Source: Bacteroidales bacterium (lineage in GTDB: Bacteria > Bacteroidota > Bacteroidia > Bacteroidales > UBA932). From it: a stretch of DNA of 6,011 bases. Positions 1 to 6,011 of this stretch are shown here, piece after piece. The stretch's first letter is position 1. Every line of letters begins with the position of its first letter. The notes beneath the pieces are model-generated. The model searched no databases. It was not told where the DNA came from and saw only the letters and a program-made list of their open reading frames with translations. Both the position numbers and the translations under genes were made by a program. Location: contig JAFZFL010000016.1 of NCBI GenBank assembly GCA_017555925.1, positions 1 through 6,011 on the forward strand, in the 5' to 3' direction.

Positions 1-1542
1 GAAGAGGAGGTAGAGAAATCTGTTGCAAAGGTAGGACAGACACTCTATAATATTAATAAATTCTACCTGGATACTGTAAATTTTGGTTCTATTTCAGAAG
101 AGTTGGTAAAGGCTGTCATTGGTAAGCTCGATCCTCACTCTGCATATATATCTGCCAAAGATGTAAAGGCTATGAATGAGCCTCTGGAGGGTAATTTTGA
201 CGGAATTGGTGTTGAGTTTGCTTTGATAAATGATACTCTTACAATTCAGGCTACTGTACATGGCGGACCAAGTGAGAAAGTTGGCATAAAGGCAGGAGAT
301 AAAATTGTTAAGGTTGATGATGAGGTCATTGCCGGCACAGGTCTTACAATTGAGCGTGTGCATAAGTATTTGAGAGGGCCAAAGGGTACAAGAGTAAAGG
401 TTGGTGTTGTAAGGAGAGGTGCCAAGGATATTATTGATTTTGTTATAACAAGAGATAAAATTCCTTTGAACAGTGTTGATGCAGCCTATGAGATTGAGCC
501 TGGCATTATATATATAAAGTTAAGCAGGTTTGCAGCCACATCGTATCAGGAGATAATGAAAGCAGTCTTGTCTATGCAGAATGAGAAAAAAGGTGTCATT
601 TTGGATTTGCGTGGAAATGGTGGAGGTTATCTTGTTGCAGCACTGCAGATTGCAAATGAATTTCTTGACTCCGGACAGCTGATGTTATATACCGAGGGAC
701 GTACTGTACGCCGAATGAATGAATATGCCAATGGCCGTGGATTACTTAAAAATGTACCTGTAACAATTTTGATAGATGAAAATTCTGCTTCTGCAAGTGA
801 AATTGTTTCTGGTGCAATTCAAGATTGGGACAGAGGTACTGTAATTGGTAGGCGCTCTTTTGGTAAAGGCCTCGTACAGCAGCAATTTGAGTTGTTTGAC
901 GGATCACAGTTGAGACTTACTGTTGCAAGATACCATACTCCAAGCGGCAGAGTTATACAATCTCCATATGAGCAGGGCAAGTCTGAGGATTACTATAAAG
1001 CCTTTTATGAGCGTTATGCAAAAGGGGAGACCTTTCAAAAAGATAGTATACATTTTCCGGACTCTTTAAAATTCAATACATTACGTTTGGGAAGAACAGT
1101 ATATGGTGGCGGTGGAATTATGCCCGATATCTTTATTCCGGCAGATACAAGCCACTATACACCATTCTTTGGTGAGATTGTAAGGAAAGGCCTGCTTTCA
1201 GATTTTGTGAACAGTTACGTGGATAACAACAGGGAGCAGTTGACTCGAAAATATAAAGGTGCAGATGATTTTGTACGCACCTTTGAGGTTACTCCAAAAC
1301 TCTATGAACAATTCCTGCTATTGTGCAAAGATAGGGGAGTAGAGCCGGGAAGTGCCTCAGATAATGGTCTTGACCGTGAACAGGTTTTGGCCATATCATC
1401 ACCTGAGTTGAAAAAATACATTAAGGCTTACATACTTCGCAGCCTTTTTGATTTCAATCAATATATCAAGTATCTCAATAAAGAAGATGAAGAGGTGCTT
1501 GAAGCTTTGAAATGTGTAAAAGCAGAGGGTATTGGAAATTAG
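1..1542 (+). CDS. S41 family C-terminal processing peptidase with PDZ domain (5' partial)
   Basis: The reading frame is open from base 1 to a TAG at 1540-1542, giving 513 residues. The start and any signal peptide lie before the window; a TTG at 103 is internal, since the frame upstream encodes sensible protein. Local numbering: the family's L-D-P-H-S motif is at 43-47, a G-x-F-x-G-I-G lead into a PDZ domain at about 64-149, and the protease core at about 165-325. The core shows D-L-R-G-N-G-G-G (202-209), S-A-S-A-S-E with the likely nucleophile Ser264 (bases 790-792), and S-F-G-K-G with Lys289 (865-867), 25 residues later as in known CtpB/Prc enzymes. Gln293, four after the lysine, completes the Ser-Lys-Gln triad. 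T-P-S-G-R-V-I-Q (313-320) and G-G-G-G-I-M-P-D (369-376) follow, then a tail of about 135 residues. Such enzymes cleave periplasmic or secreted proteins near their C-termini; the substrate here is unknown. All catalytic residues are intact. Confidence 0.95.
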   Translation, partial: EEEVEKSVAKVGQTLYNINKFYLDTVNFGSISEELVKAVIGKLDPHSAYISAKDVKAMNEPLEGNFDGIGVEFALINDTLTIQATVHGGPSEKVGIKAGDKIVKVDDEVIAGTGLTIERVHKYLRGPKGTRVKVGVVRRGAKDIIDFVITRDKIPLNSVDAAYEIEPGIIYIKLSRFAATSYQEIMKAVLSMQNEKKGVILDLRGNGGGYLVAALQIANEFLDSGQLMLYTEGRTVRRMNEYANGRGLLKNVPVTILIDENSASASEIVSGAIQDWDRGTVIGRRSFGKGLVQQQFELFDGSQLRLTVARYHTPSGRVIQSPYEQGKSEDYYKAFYERYAKGETFQKDSIHFPDSLKFNTLRLGRTVYGGGGIMPDIFIPADTSHYTPFFGEIVRKGLLSDFVNSYVDNNREQLTRKYKGADDFVRTFEVTPKLYEQFLLLCKDRGVEPGSASDNGLDREQVLAISSPELKKYIKAYILRSLFDFNQYIKYLNKEDEEVLEALKCVKAEGIGN

Positions 1543-1555
1543 CTTCCCAATATCC
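1528..1555 (+). terminator. Bulged hairpin between convergent genes, possible terminator
   Basis: GG-TATTGG-AA (1528-1537) can pair with TT-CCAATA-CC (1544-1555), giving ten base pairs with one-base bulges at 1546 and 1553 and a loop of about six bases (1538-1543). It overlaps the last codons and the stop of the protease gene. On the plus strand a T-run (1565-1569) follows after about nine bases, and the sequence then stays T-rich, which fits a weak intrinsic terminator for the protease gene. Read leftward, the same hairpin lies downstream of the ispG stop but has only a short T tract after it. The bulges and the distance to the T-run keep confidence low. Confidence 0.35.
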
Positions 1556-1572
1556 TATATGAAATTTTTATA

Positions 1573-2931
1573 TTATTTCTTTTCTTCTATAAGCTTATTG
1601 TCTTCTTCAATCAGTTCAAGTAATACATCTATTGCCTCTTCTTGAGGAACAGATCTGTATATAGCCTCTTTTCCTCTATATATTGCAACTTTGCCGGCAC
1701 CCTCTCCAACATAACCGTAATCTGCATCGGCCATCTCGCCAGGACCGTTTACAATACACCCCATAACAGCTATTCTAAGCCCTTTGAGGTGTTGGGTACG
1801 TTCTTTAACTTTATTGAAGGTCTCTTCAAGATTGTAGAGTGTTCTTCCGCATCCCGGGCAGGCAATATACTCAGGTTTTGTAAACTTGCGTCGTGCTGCC
1901 TGCAGAAGGTTATCTTTGAACTCCTCTATTGCCTCTGAAGTTATATCAACTTCTCCAATAGTAGCGCTTACATTAAAATCATCTATCTTTTTGTCGAGCA
2001 GTAGGGGACCAAAGAGAGAGGATGCTTTAATGATGAAGCTGTTCCACTCCTTTTCTGAAAAATGTATTTCTGGGGCAGTTGCACCTGCCTCCAATTGTGC
2101 ATTAATTGTTTTAATGTCGTTCCAGTACTCTCCATTTGTCCTGTTAAAATAGTCTGCTATAGTTTGTGCTGCAGGTATTTCATTAACAGGATTTTCTGTA
2201 AGTGAAACCCTAATTGTGTCACCAATATTATCTGCAAGTAACGCTCCAATTCCTACTGCAGATTTGATACGGCCCATATCGCCATTTCCAGCTTCAGTTA
2301 CTCCAAGGTGTATAGGAAAAGGCATATTGAGACTCTTCATTTCTGCTTTCAGAAGACGGTATGCAGTTGCCATAACTATGGTATTACTGGCCTTTAGAGA
2401 GATTACTACATTATAGAAATCATTGTCAATACACATTTTAAGCCACTCTATAGCTGCTTCCTTCATTCCAACAGGTGTATCTCCGTACAGATTTACAATA
2501 CGTTCTCCAAGTGAGCCGTGGTTCAAACCAATTCTCACTGCAGTGTCATTCGCTTTACATACTTCTATAAATTTTGCAAACTGGCTCTGGGCAACGGTAT
2601 GTTCTTTGGCAAAGTTTCCCGGGTTTATTCTTACTTTGTCTGCCACTTCGGCTACTGCAATAGCTACATCTGAACTGAAGTGTACATCGGCTACAAGCGG
2701 TATATTGTACCCTTTCTCTGCCAATTGTAGCTTTATAGCCTTAAGAGCCTCTACCTCTTTCATGCCCTGTGTAGTAAGCCATATCATCTTGGCACCGGCA
2801 TTTATCATTTCAATGCACTGGTCTACAGATTTTTGAATATCTTGTGTATGAGTATTGCACATAGTCTGTACAACCACATGGGCATTGCCACCAATAACCA
2901 AATCCCTTACTTTCACCTCAAATGTTTGCAT
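1573..2931 (-). CDS. ispG: (E)-4-hydroxy-3-methylbut-2-enyl-diphosphate synthase IspG (GcpE)
   Basis: IspG converts 2-C-methyl-D-erythritol 2,4-cyclodiphosphate to HMBPP, the penultimate step of the cytosolic MEP isoprenoid pathway, using a [4Fe-4S] cluster. The 452-residue protein opens with the TIM-barrel domain (about 1-250), recognisable from V-Q-T-M-C-N-T (21-27), K-V-R-I-N-P-G-N (99-106), G-L-N-H-G-S-L (135-141), L-G-V-T-E-A-G (209-215) and G-D-T-I-R-V-S-L (237-244). A linker or small insert of about 100 residues follows. The C-terminal cluster domain has C-P-G-C (Cys358, Cys361) and G-C-I-V-N-G-P-G-E (Cys392, Glu399), the expected three cysteines plus glutamate. The ATG at 2931 fits the family N-terminus, and a weak AGAAGAG lies four bases upstream (2936-2942). 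It is the last gene of the leftward block, 35 bases after the beta-barrel gene. At 452 residues it is longer than E. coli IspG (372) and shorter than the roughly 600-residue forms I associate with Bacteroides. Confidence 0.97.
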   Translation of the reverse strand: MQTFEVKVRDLVIGGNAHVVVQTMCNTHTQDIQKSVDQCIEMINAGAKMIWLTTQGMKEVEALKAIKLQLAEKGYNIPLVADVHFSSDVAIAVAEVADKVRINPGNFAKEHTVAQSQFAKFIEVCKANDTAVRIGLNHGSLGERIVNLYGDTPVGMKEAAIEWLKMCIDNDFYNVVISLKASNTIVMATAYRLLKAEMKSLNMPFPIHLGVTEAGNGDMGRIKSAVGIGALLADNIGDTIRVSLTENPVNEIPAAQTIADYFNRTNGEYWNDIKTINAQLEAGATAPEIHFSEKEWNSFIIKASSLFGPLLLDKKIDDFNVSATIGEVDITSEAIEEFKDNLLQAARRKFTKPEYIACPGCGRTLYNLEETFNKVKERTQHLKGLRIAVMGCIVNGPGEMADADYGYVGEGAGKVAIYRGKEAIYRSVPQEEAIDVLLELIEEDNKLIEEKK

Positions 2932-2966
2932 AATTCTCTTCTGATTATATTGCCACTCTATTTAAA

Positions 2967-3695
2967 CTATTTTCCAAGCCTGAAGAACACACCAAGATTT
3001 ATGATTAGCTGGTTTGAATGAGTGTATGTCCATGCATCCTTGGAATATATCTTTGGATCACAAAAGTATGACATTGCATATTTGTATGCCGCTTCAAGGT
3101 GGAACTCAACAGGTTTCACTACAAAAGCAATTCCACCTGTACCCATCAGTCCAACGCCATATCTGTTTGTTGTCTCCGGTATTCCCTCTTCAATGCCGGT
3201 TGAAATTATATAGTAACCGTATGGACCAGCGCCAACCATAATTCTCATCTTCCAAAAATCAATTCTAAACTGGCTAAGTAGTGGAATTTGAATGCTCTGG
3301 TATATCTGATCCTTCTCCTCAAAGTTATTTTCTGACACTTCGTATAGATGGGTATAGCCTATTTCATTATACTCAATTCCAGTCTGTATGCCAAAATAGG
3401 GCATGCTCTTCCATAGAGAGTGGTAATATGTGTAATAGACACCAAAGTTTTTTGGGGTTTTAAAGCTCTTGTGGTCAATATCCTGGCTAAAGCTCACATT
3501 GCTTATCCCATAACCTCCCTTTATGCCTATCAAGTGTTGGCTCAATACAGAGCTGTCTTTTATCTTGATTGTTGCATCTGAAAAGGAGTTCAGGTTAAAC
3601 TCTTTATATATGTCAACTTTTTTTATGGTATCTTGAGCTCCAACTCTCCATATTGCCATCATTATAACGGCAAAAGTCAATAATATTTTTTTCAT
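2967..3695 (-). CDS. Outer-membrane beta-barrel family protein (PorT/OMP_b-brl_2-like), function unknown
   Basis: This 242-residue protein starts with a clear Sec signal peptide: M-K-K, a hydrophobic core (4-16), then V-G-A (18-20), with signal peptidase I cleavage expected between Ala20 and Gln21. The mature chain is rich in aromatic residues and glycine, with short alternating stretches that look like amphipathic strands separated by polar turns (for example G-I-K-G-G-Y-G-I near 57-64, F-G-I-Q-T-G-I-E-Y near 101-109 and L-I-I-N-L-G-V-F-F-R-L at the end). This suggests a small barrel of about eight strands in the outer membrane, as in the Bacteroidota 'porin family/PorT' group. The family call rests on overall style, not a diagnostic motif. 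The ATG at 3695 is 15 bases after the lipoprotein stop, without a recognisable Shine-Dalgarno. Its place directly after a lipoprotein gene is compatible with a joint envelope role, which is inference. It could instead be a soluble periplasmic beta-rich protein. Confidence 0.8.
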   Translation of the reverse strand: MKKILLTFAVIMMAIWRVGAQDTIKKVDIYKEFNLNSFSDATIKIKDSSVLSQHLIGIKGGYGISNVSFSQDIDHKSFKTPKNFGVYYTYYHSLWKSMPYFGIQTGIEYNEIGYTHLYEVSENNFEEKDQIYQSIQIPLLSQFRIDFWKMRIMVGAGPYGYYIISTGIEEGIPETTNRYGVGLMGTGGIAFVVKPVEFHLEAAYKYAMSYFCDPKIYSKDAWTYTHSNQLIINLGVFFRLGK

Positions 3696-3700
3696 TGGTC

Positions 3701-3714
3701 TTAAACGGGTTTAA
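3701..3714. repeat. Short inverted repeat at the lipoprotein/beta-barrel gene junction
   Basis: TTAAAC-GG-GTTTAA is a perfect 6-2-6 inverted repeat that covers the lipoprotein stop codon (3711-3713) and most of the 15-base gap before the beta-barrel start. As RNA it could fold only into a weak stem of five A-U pairs with a four-base loop, just upstream of the start at 3695. Chance is a reasonable explanation in A+T-rich DNA. Confidence 0.4.
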
Positions 3715-5540
3715 TTTTCATTTGCAGCATTGTTGCTAAAGAGAGCTTTAACATCTATAGATTGTTCAATATCTGTCTTTTCCGGTAAAATGATCACCTT
3801 TTCTCCATTTGGCATTGTATACATTCTTACCATTTCCGGCAAACGCTTCTCAAGCACAGAGCCCGGATCAAGCTCCTCATTGCTGTTTATGTCCTCAGTT
3901 ATTCTTATAGAGTAATTGCCTTTGTCTAGGTAAGGGAAGAGCAGTACAGAGTCTTTGTTAATAATGAATCTTCTGTACAATTTGTTTCCCTTATCGTTTA
4001 CAAGTTCAACAATGTAACGTGCATTTACATTTTGAATATCAAGAGTTATTGAACTGGCCTTATCTGATGTAGGCAATATAAGTTTATTGTTCAGGGAGTC
4101 ATTAGTAAAACCGTTTATATCTTTGAATATAAACTCTGGTATTCTCATAATATAATCATTTCCAACTACAAAAGGATTTACGGGCTTCAGGATGTATCTG
4201 AGTACATTTGTGCTGTCCTGCATTACTGTAAACTTTTCATCTGATTTAATTCCTTTTGGAGTACTTGAAACAAGTGATATTGTATCAAAACGGCTCTCAA
4301 GAAGCGGCTCGGAGAATTCAAAAACATAACCTTCCTGTTCAACCATCTTAGGGTCTGCTTTAAGTTCAAATTTCAACAGGTCTTTACGTATAGGTTCTCC
4401 CTTGTCATCTTTAGCAGGCTTGCCTTCATCCCTCTTTTCAATAGGAGGTGTAAAGAAGAGCTGTTCATCTGTCGGTACATTGTTCCCAAGCGAATCCGTC
4501 TTATGGTAACGTATATTAAGAGTCAGCGTATCACGCTCTTTTATAGTGGTATTGATCCAGAATACAAGACTGTCGCGTTTTTTGTTGAACTGCTTTATTA
4601 TTTTGGATGTATCTACCCCTACAAGATCAAAATTCTCTATTATGGCATCAGCTGCATTAAATTTTATGTAAGCACCCTTCTTGCTGTACATCTTGTAGTT
4701 TGATATATATTGCAAGCCGCCCTTCTCTTTAAACATGTAAATGGTGTATTCGCTTGGCCTCATAAGACATGCAACTGTATCTTTCATGTCATAAATGCCA
4801 AGTTGCGGCAAATCTGGATGCATTACAATCTTTGGAGTGATCATTGAATCAAGAAATCCAACTGTTTCATTGCCAATATCATATTTATGGTTGGCTATAT
4901 CATCGGCAAAGGCATAAATGGCATAGGGAACAGGCTTGAGGTTCCTTACACAGAAATAGCCCCAGTCATCACTTCTTGTTATTGCGCTCGGCAGAGTATT
5001 CATCATGCAGGAGTCGGTAGGGTTCTCATAGAGGGCTATAGAAACCCTCTTTAGAGGCAACAGTGTCTCATAGTCAACCACTGTTCCGCTTATGAGCATA
5101 GAGTCTATGGTGTTGCCGGTAGAGAAGCTGAACATATAATTTTGTATAGGATTGCCCTCATTGTTGTCTGCAAGTGCTGAGCCAAAGTTCAATGCGTATG
5201 TTGTATTGGAATCAAGATCTTCAGGGAATGTAATTACAACACTTTTTCCCTTAATCTTTGTTTTTGGAGACTTTTTCTGGGGTGGCGAGAGAAATATATT
5301 CTTATTTGCCTCTTTGAGCTGCACATATTCATTGAATGTAAGTACAATTTCTGTCCCATGTACAGGCATATTTACAGAATTGGCCTCCGGCGAAGTCTTC
5401 AGTATAATCGGTGGTATTGTATCCTTCAATCCACCAGTAGGAGCGCCTGTAGTATTGGCACAGGACGAAATGTGCATGCAGTATACCGCAACAAGAGCAA
5501 CGGCTGCAAATTTTATAATATCTTCTCTGATTCTCATCAT
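3711..5540 (-). CDS. Lipoprotein with bacterial Ig-like (Big_5/SbsA-like) domain, function unknown
   Basis: The 609-residue protein has a lipoprotein signal: M-M-R-I-R, a hydrophobic stretch (about 10-22) and I-S-S-C with Cys27 as the lipidated residue. The mature end contains P-T-G-G-L-K-D-T-I-P-P (34-44), a lead-in I know from Bacteroidota Ig-like lipoproteins. Residues about 41-142 read as a Big_5 domain (P-x-I-x-x-T-S-P-E-x-N, E-I-V-L-T-F-N-E, then T-T-Y-A-L-N-F and F-S-F-S-T-G). Residues about 148-235 (S-G-T-V-V-D ... L-K-P-V-P-Y-A-I-Y-A-F-A-D) resemble a transthyretin/carboxypeptidase-regulatory-like fold. A second Ig-like segment may lie at about 385-490. The end (about 497-600) has G-N-Y-S-I-R-I-T-E-D-I-N-S-N-E-E-L-D-P-G, a prealbumin-like motif. 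No catalytic site is visible. No acidic surface-export signal follows Cys27, so it may face the periplasm, which is uncertain. The start abuts the rsh stop; the second Met (5537) is an equally possible start. Confidence 0.88.
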   Translation of the reverse strand: MMRIREDIIKFAAVALVAVYCMHISSCANTTGAPTGGLKDTIPPIILKTSPEANSVNMPVHGTEIVLTFNEYVQLKEANKNIFLSPPQKKSPKTKIKGKSVVITFPEDLDSNTTYALNFGSALADNNEGNPIQNYMFSFSTGNTIDSMLISGTVVDYETLLPLKRVSIALYENPTDSCMMNTLPSAITRSDDWGYFCVRNLKPVPYAIYAFADDIANHKYDIGNETVGFLDSMITPKIVMHPDLPQLGIYDMKDTVACLMRPSEYTIYMFKEKGGLQYISNYKMYSKKGAYIKFNAADAIIENFDLVGVDTSKIIKQFNKKRDSLVFWINTTIKERDTLTLNIRYHKTDSLGNNVPTDEQLFFTPPIEKRDEGKPAKDDKGEPIRKDLLKFELKADPKMVEQEGYVFEFSEPLLESRFDTISLVSSTPKGIKSDEKFTVMQDSTNVLRYILKPVNPFVVGNDYIMRIPEFIFKDINGFTNDSLNNKLILPTSDKASSITLDIQNVNARYIVELVNDKGNKLYRRFIINKDSVLLFPYLDKGNYSIRITEDINSNEELDPGSVLEKRLPEMVRMYTMPNGEKVIILPEKTDIEQSIDVKALFSNNAANEN

Positions 5541-5543
5541 TTA
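5535..5543 (-). other. Stop/start junction rsh-lipoprotein, likely translational coupling
   Basis: Read on the minus strand the junction is TAA-ATG-ATG: the rsh stop (5543-5541) is followed with no spacer by two tandem ATG codons (5540 and 5537) of the lipoprotein gene. Only a weak purine stretch (AAAGAG) lies upstream, inside the rsh coding region. Re-initiation by ribosomes finishing rsh is a plausible way the lipoprotein is translated, and the junction argues for a shared transcript. Confidence 0.6.
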
Positions 5544-6011
5544 CTCTTTTATATCAATCCTTATTACATTTTCTACACCTTTGATTTTCTGAATGCGTTT
5601 CATTATAACATCAAGATCTTCGGTATTATGGACATAAAGGTCTATATACCCTTCAAAAACACCGTCATGTGTCTCAAAATGAATCTTTCTGATATTTACA
5701 CTAAGTACAAGTGTTATGTATTTGGTTATATCATTCACAATTCCAATCCTGTCAATTCCCTTTATCTCTATTCGTGCAAGGAATGACAAAATTGTATGTT
5801 TTGTCCACTTTGCATTCACTATTGTGCTCCCTTGCCGCGATGCCAGGGTTGTGGCTTTAGGACACACTTTCTTGTGTATTACCACTTCGTTATCCTCATC
5901 AATGAACCCGATTATAGGATCTCCGGGAATTGGATTGCAGCACTCGGCCACTTTATATGTCAAAGTTTTGTCGATAGGATTCTCTTCAAGAAGATAATCC
6001 TTCTTCTTGTC
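5541..6011 (-). CDS. rsh: RelA/SpoT-family (p)ppGpp synthetase/hydrolase (Rsh), C-terminal part only
   Basis: The frame is open from the window edge (6011) to a TAA at 5543-5541, giving 156 residues; the hydrolase, synthetase and TGS domains would lie beyond the window. A TTG at 5963 is internal, since the 16 upstream codons (D-K-K-K-D-Y-L-L-E-E-N-P...) match the family. Local residues about 17-70 form the zinc-finger/RIS region: E-C-C-N-P-I-P-G-D (Cys24, Cys25), then I-H-K-K-V-C-P (His46, Cys50). The C-C...H...C spacing of 22 and 4 residues equals that of E. coli RelA as I recall it (612/613, 634, 638). Residues about 78-156 are a terminal ACT domain (I-K-G-I-D-R-I-G-I-V-N-D-I to the end). 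These C-terminal regions tune ppGpp synthesis versus hydrolysis and ribosome contact. Whether the enzyme is bifunctional cannot be seen here; Bacteroidota Rsh often is. It heads the visible leftward gene block. Confidence 0.95.
   Translation of the reverse strand, partial: DKKKDYLLEENPIDKTLTYKVAECCNPIPGDPIIGFIDEDNEVVIHKKVCPKATTLASRQGSTIVNAKWTKHTILSFLARIEIKGIDRIGIVNDITKYITLVLSVNIRKIHFETHDGVFEGYIDLYVHNTEDLDVIMKRIQKIKGVENVIRIDIKE

Noticed and set aside
103..105. TTG as start of the S41 protease
   Set aside because: The frame is open to the window edge and residues before it continue a plausible family sequence; starting here would also remove the signal peptide these enzymes need.
94..363. Open frame of 89 codons on the minus strand within the protease gene
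   Set aside because: It is opposite the PDZ region of a clear S41 peptidase, and nothing suggests a separate protein.
504..517. Run of alternating TA (ATTATATATATAAAG) inside the protease gene
   Set aside because: It encodes the conserved strand before S-R-F in the protease core and is too short to be a meaningful repeat.
2423..2836. Open frame of 137 codons on the plus strand, opposite ispG
   Set aside because: It is wholly antisense to a highly conserved enzyme, its translation has no recognisable motif, and its openness follows from the codon use of ispG.
2932..2990. Possible internal promoter for ispG (TATAAT-like bases with an upstream TTGG)
   Set aside because: The spacing is about 22 bases and the Bacteroidota -7 element (TAnnTTTG) is not matched; such A+T-rich matches are expected by chance.
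5152..5592. Open frame of 146 codons on the plus strand, opposite the 5' end of the lipoprotein gene and the end of rsh
   Set aside because: It is antisense across two well-supported genes, with no family resemblance and no upstream signal.
5358..5786. Open frame of 142 codons on the plus strand over the rsh ACT region
   Set aside because: It is antisense to the conserved ACT domain, and the rich Tyr/Ile/Asn content looks like reverse-strand translation of A+T-rich DNA.

Overview
This 6,011-base window looks like ordinary chromosomal DNA from a member of the Bacteroidota, most probably the order Bacteroidales. The signs are an A+T-rich composition, weak or absent Shine-Dalgarno sequences, a lipoprotein whose mature end reads C-A-N-T-T-G-A-P-T-G-G-L-K-D-T-I-P-P (a style I associate with Bacteroidota Ig-like lipoproteins), a small Bacteroidota-type outer-membrane beta-barrel protein, and an IspG with a plant/Bacteroidota-like barrel sequence. 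I cannot name a genus from sequence alone.

Layout: bases 1-1542 on the plus strand hold the 3' part of a PDZ-containing S41 (C-terminal processing) protease gene whose start lies before the window. It converges, across a 30-base gap with a bulged hairpin, on a leftward block of four closely packed genes. In transcription order these are the 3' end of a RelA/SpoT-family (p)ppGpp synthetase/hydrolase gene (6011-5541, start outside the window), a 609-residue lipoprotein with a bacterial Ig-like domain (5540-3711), a 242-residue secreted beta-barrel protein (3695-2967) and ispG of the MEP isoprenoid pathway (2931-1573). The gaps are 0, 15 and 35 bases, so co-transcription is likely. No stretch of 300 bases lacks a gene.

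Together the leftward genes would link a stringent-response enzyme, two envelope proteins and an isoprenoid enzyme (precursors for undecaprenyl phosphate and quinones). The protease is also an envelope protein by family. A shared physiological theme (envelope and growth control) is inference from gene order only. I found no tRNA, rRNA, CRISPR array, insertion sequence, phage gene or sign of transfer, and no new biological system. The points most worth a second look are the intermediate length of IspG and the conserved-looking but functionally unassigned lipoprotein/beta-barrel pair between rsh and ispG.
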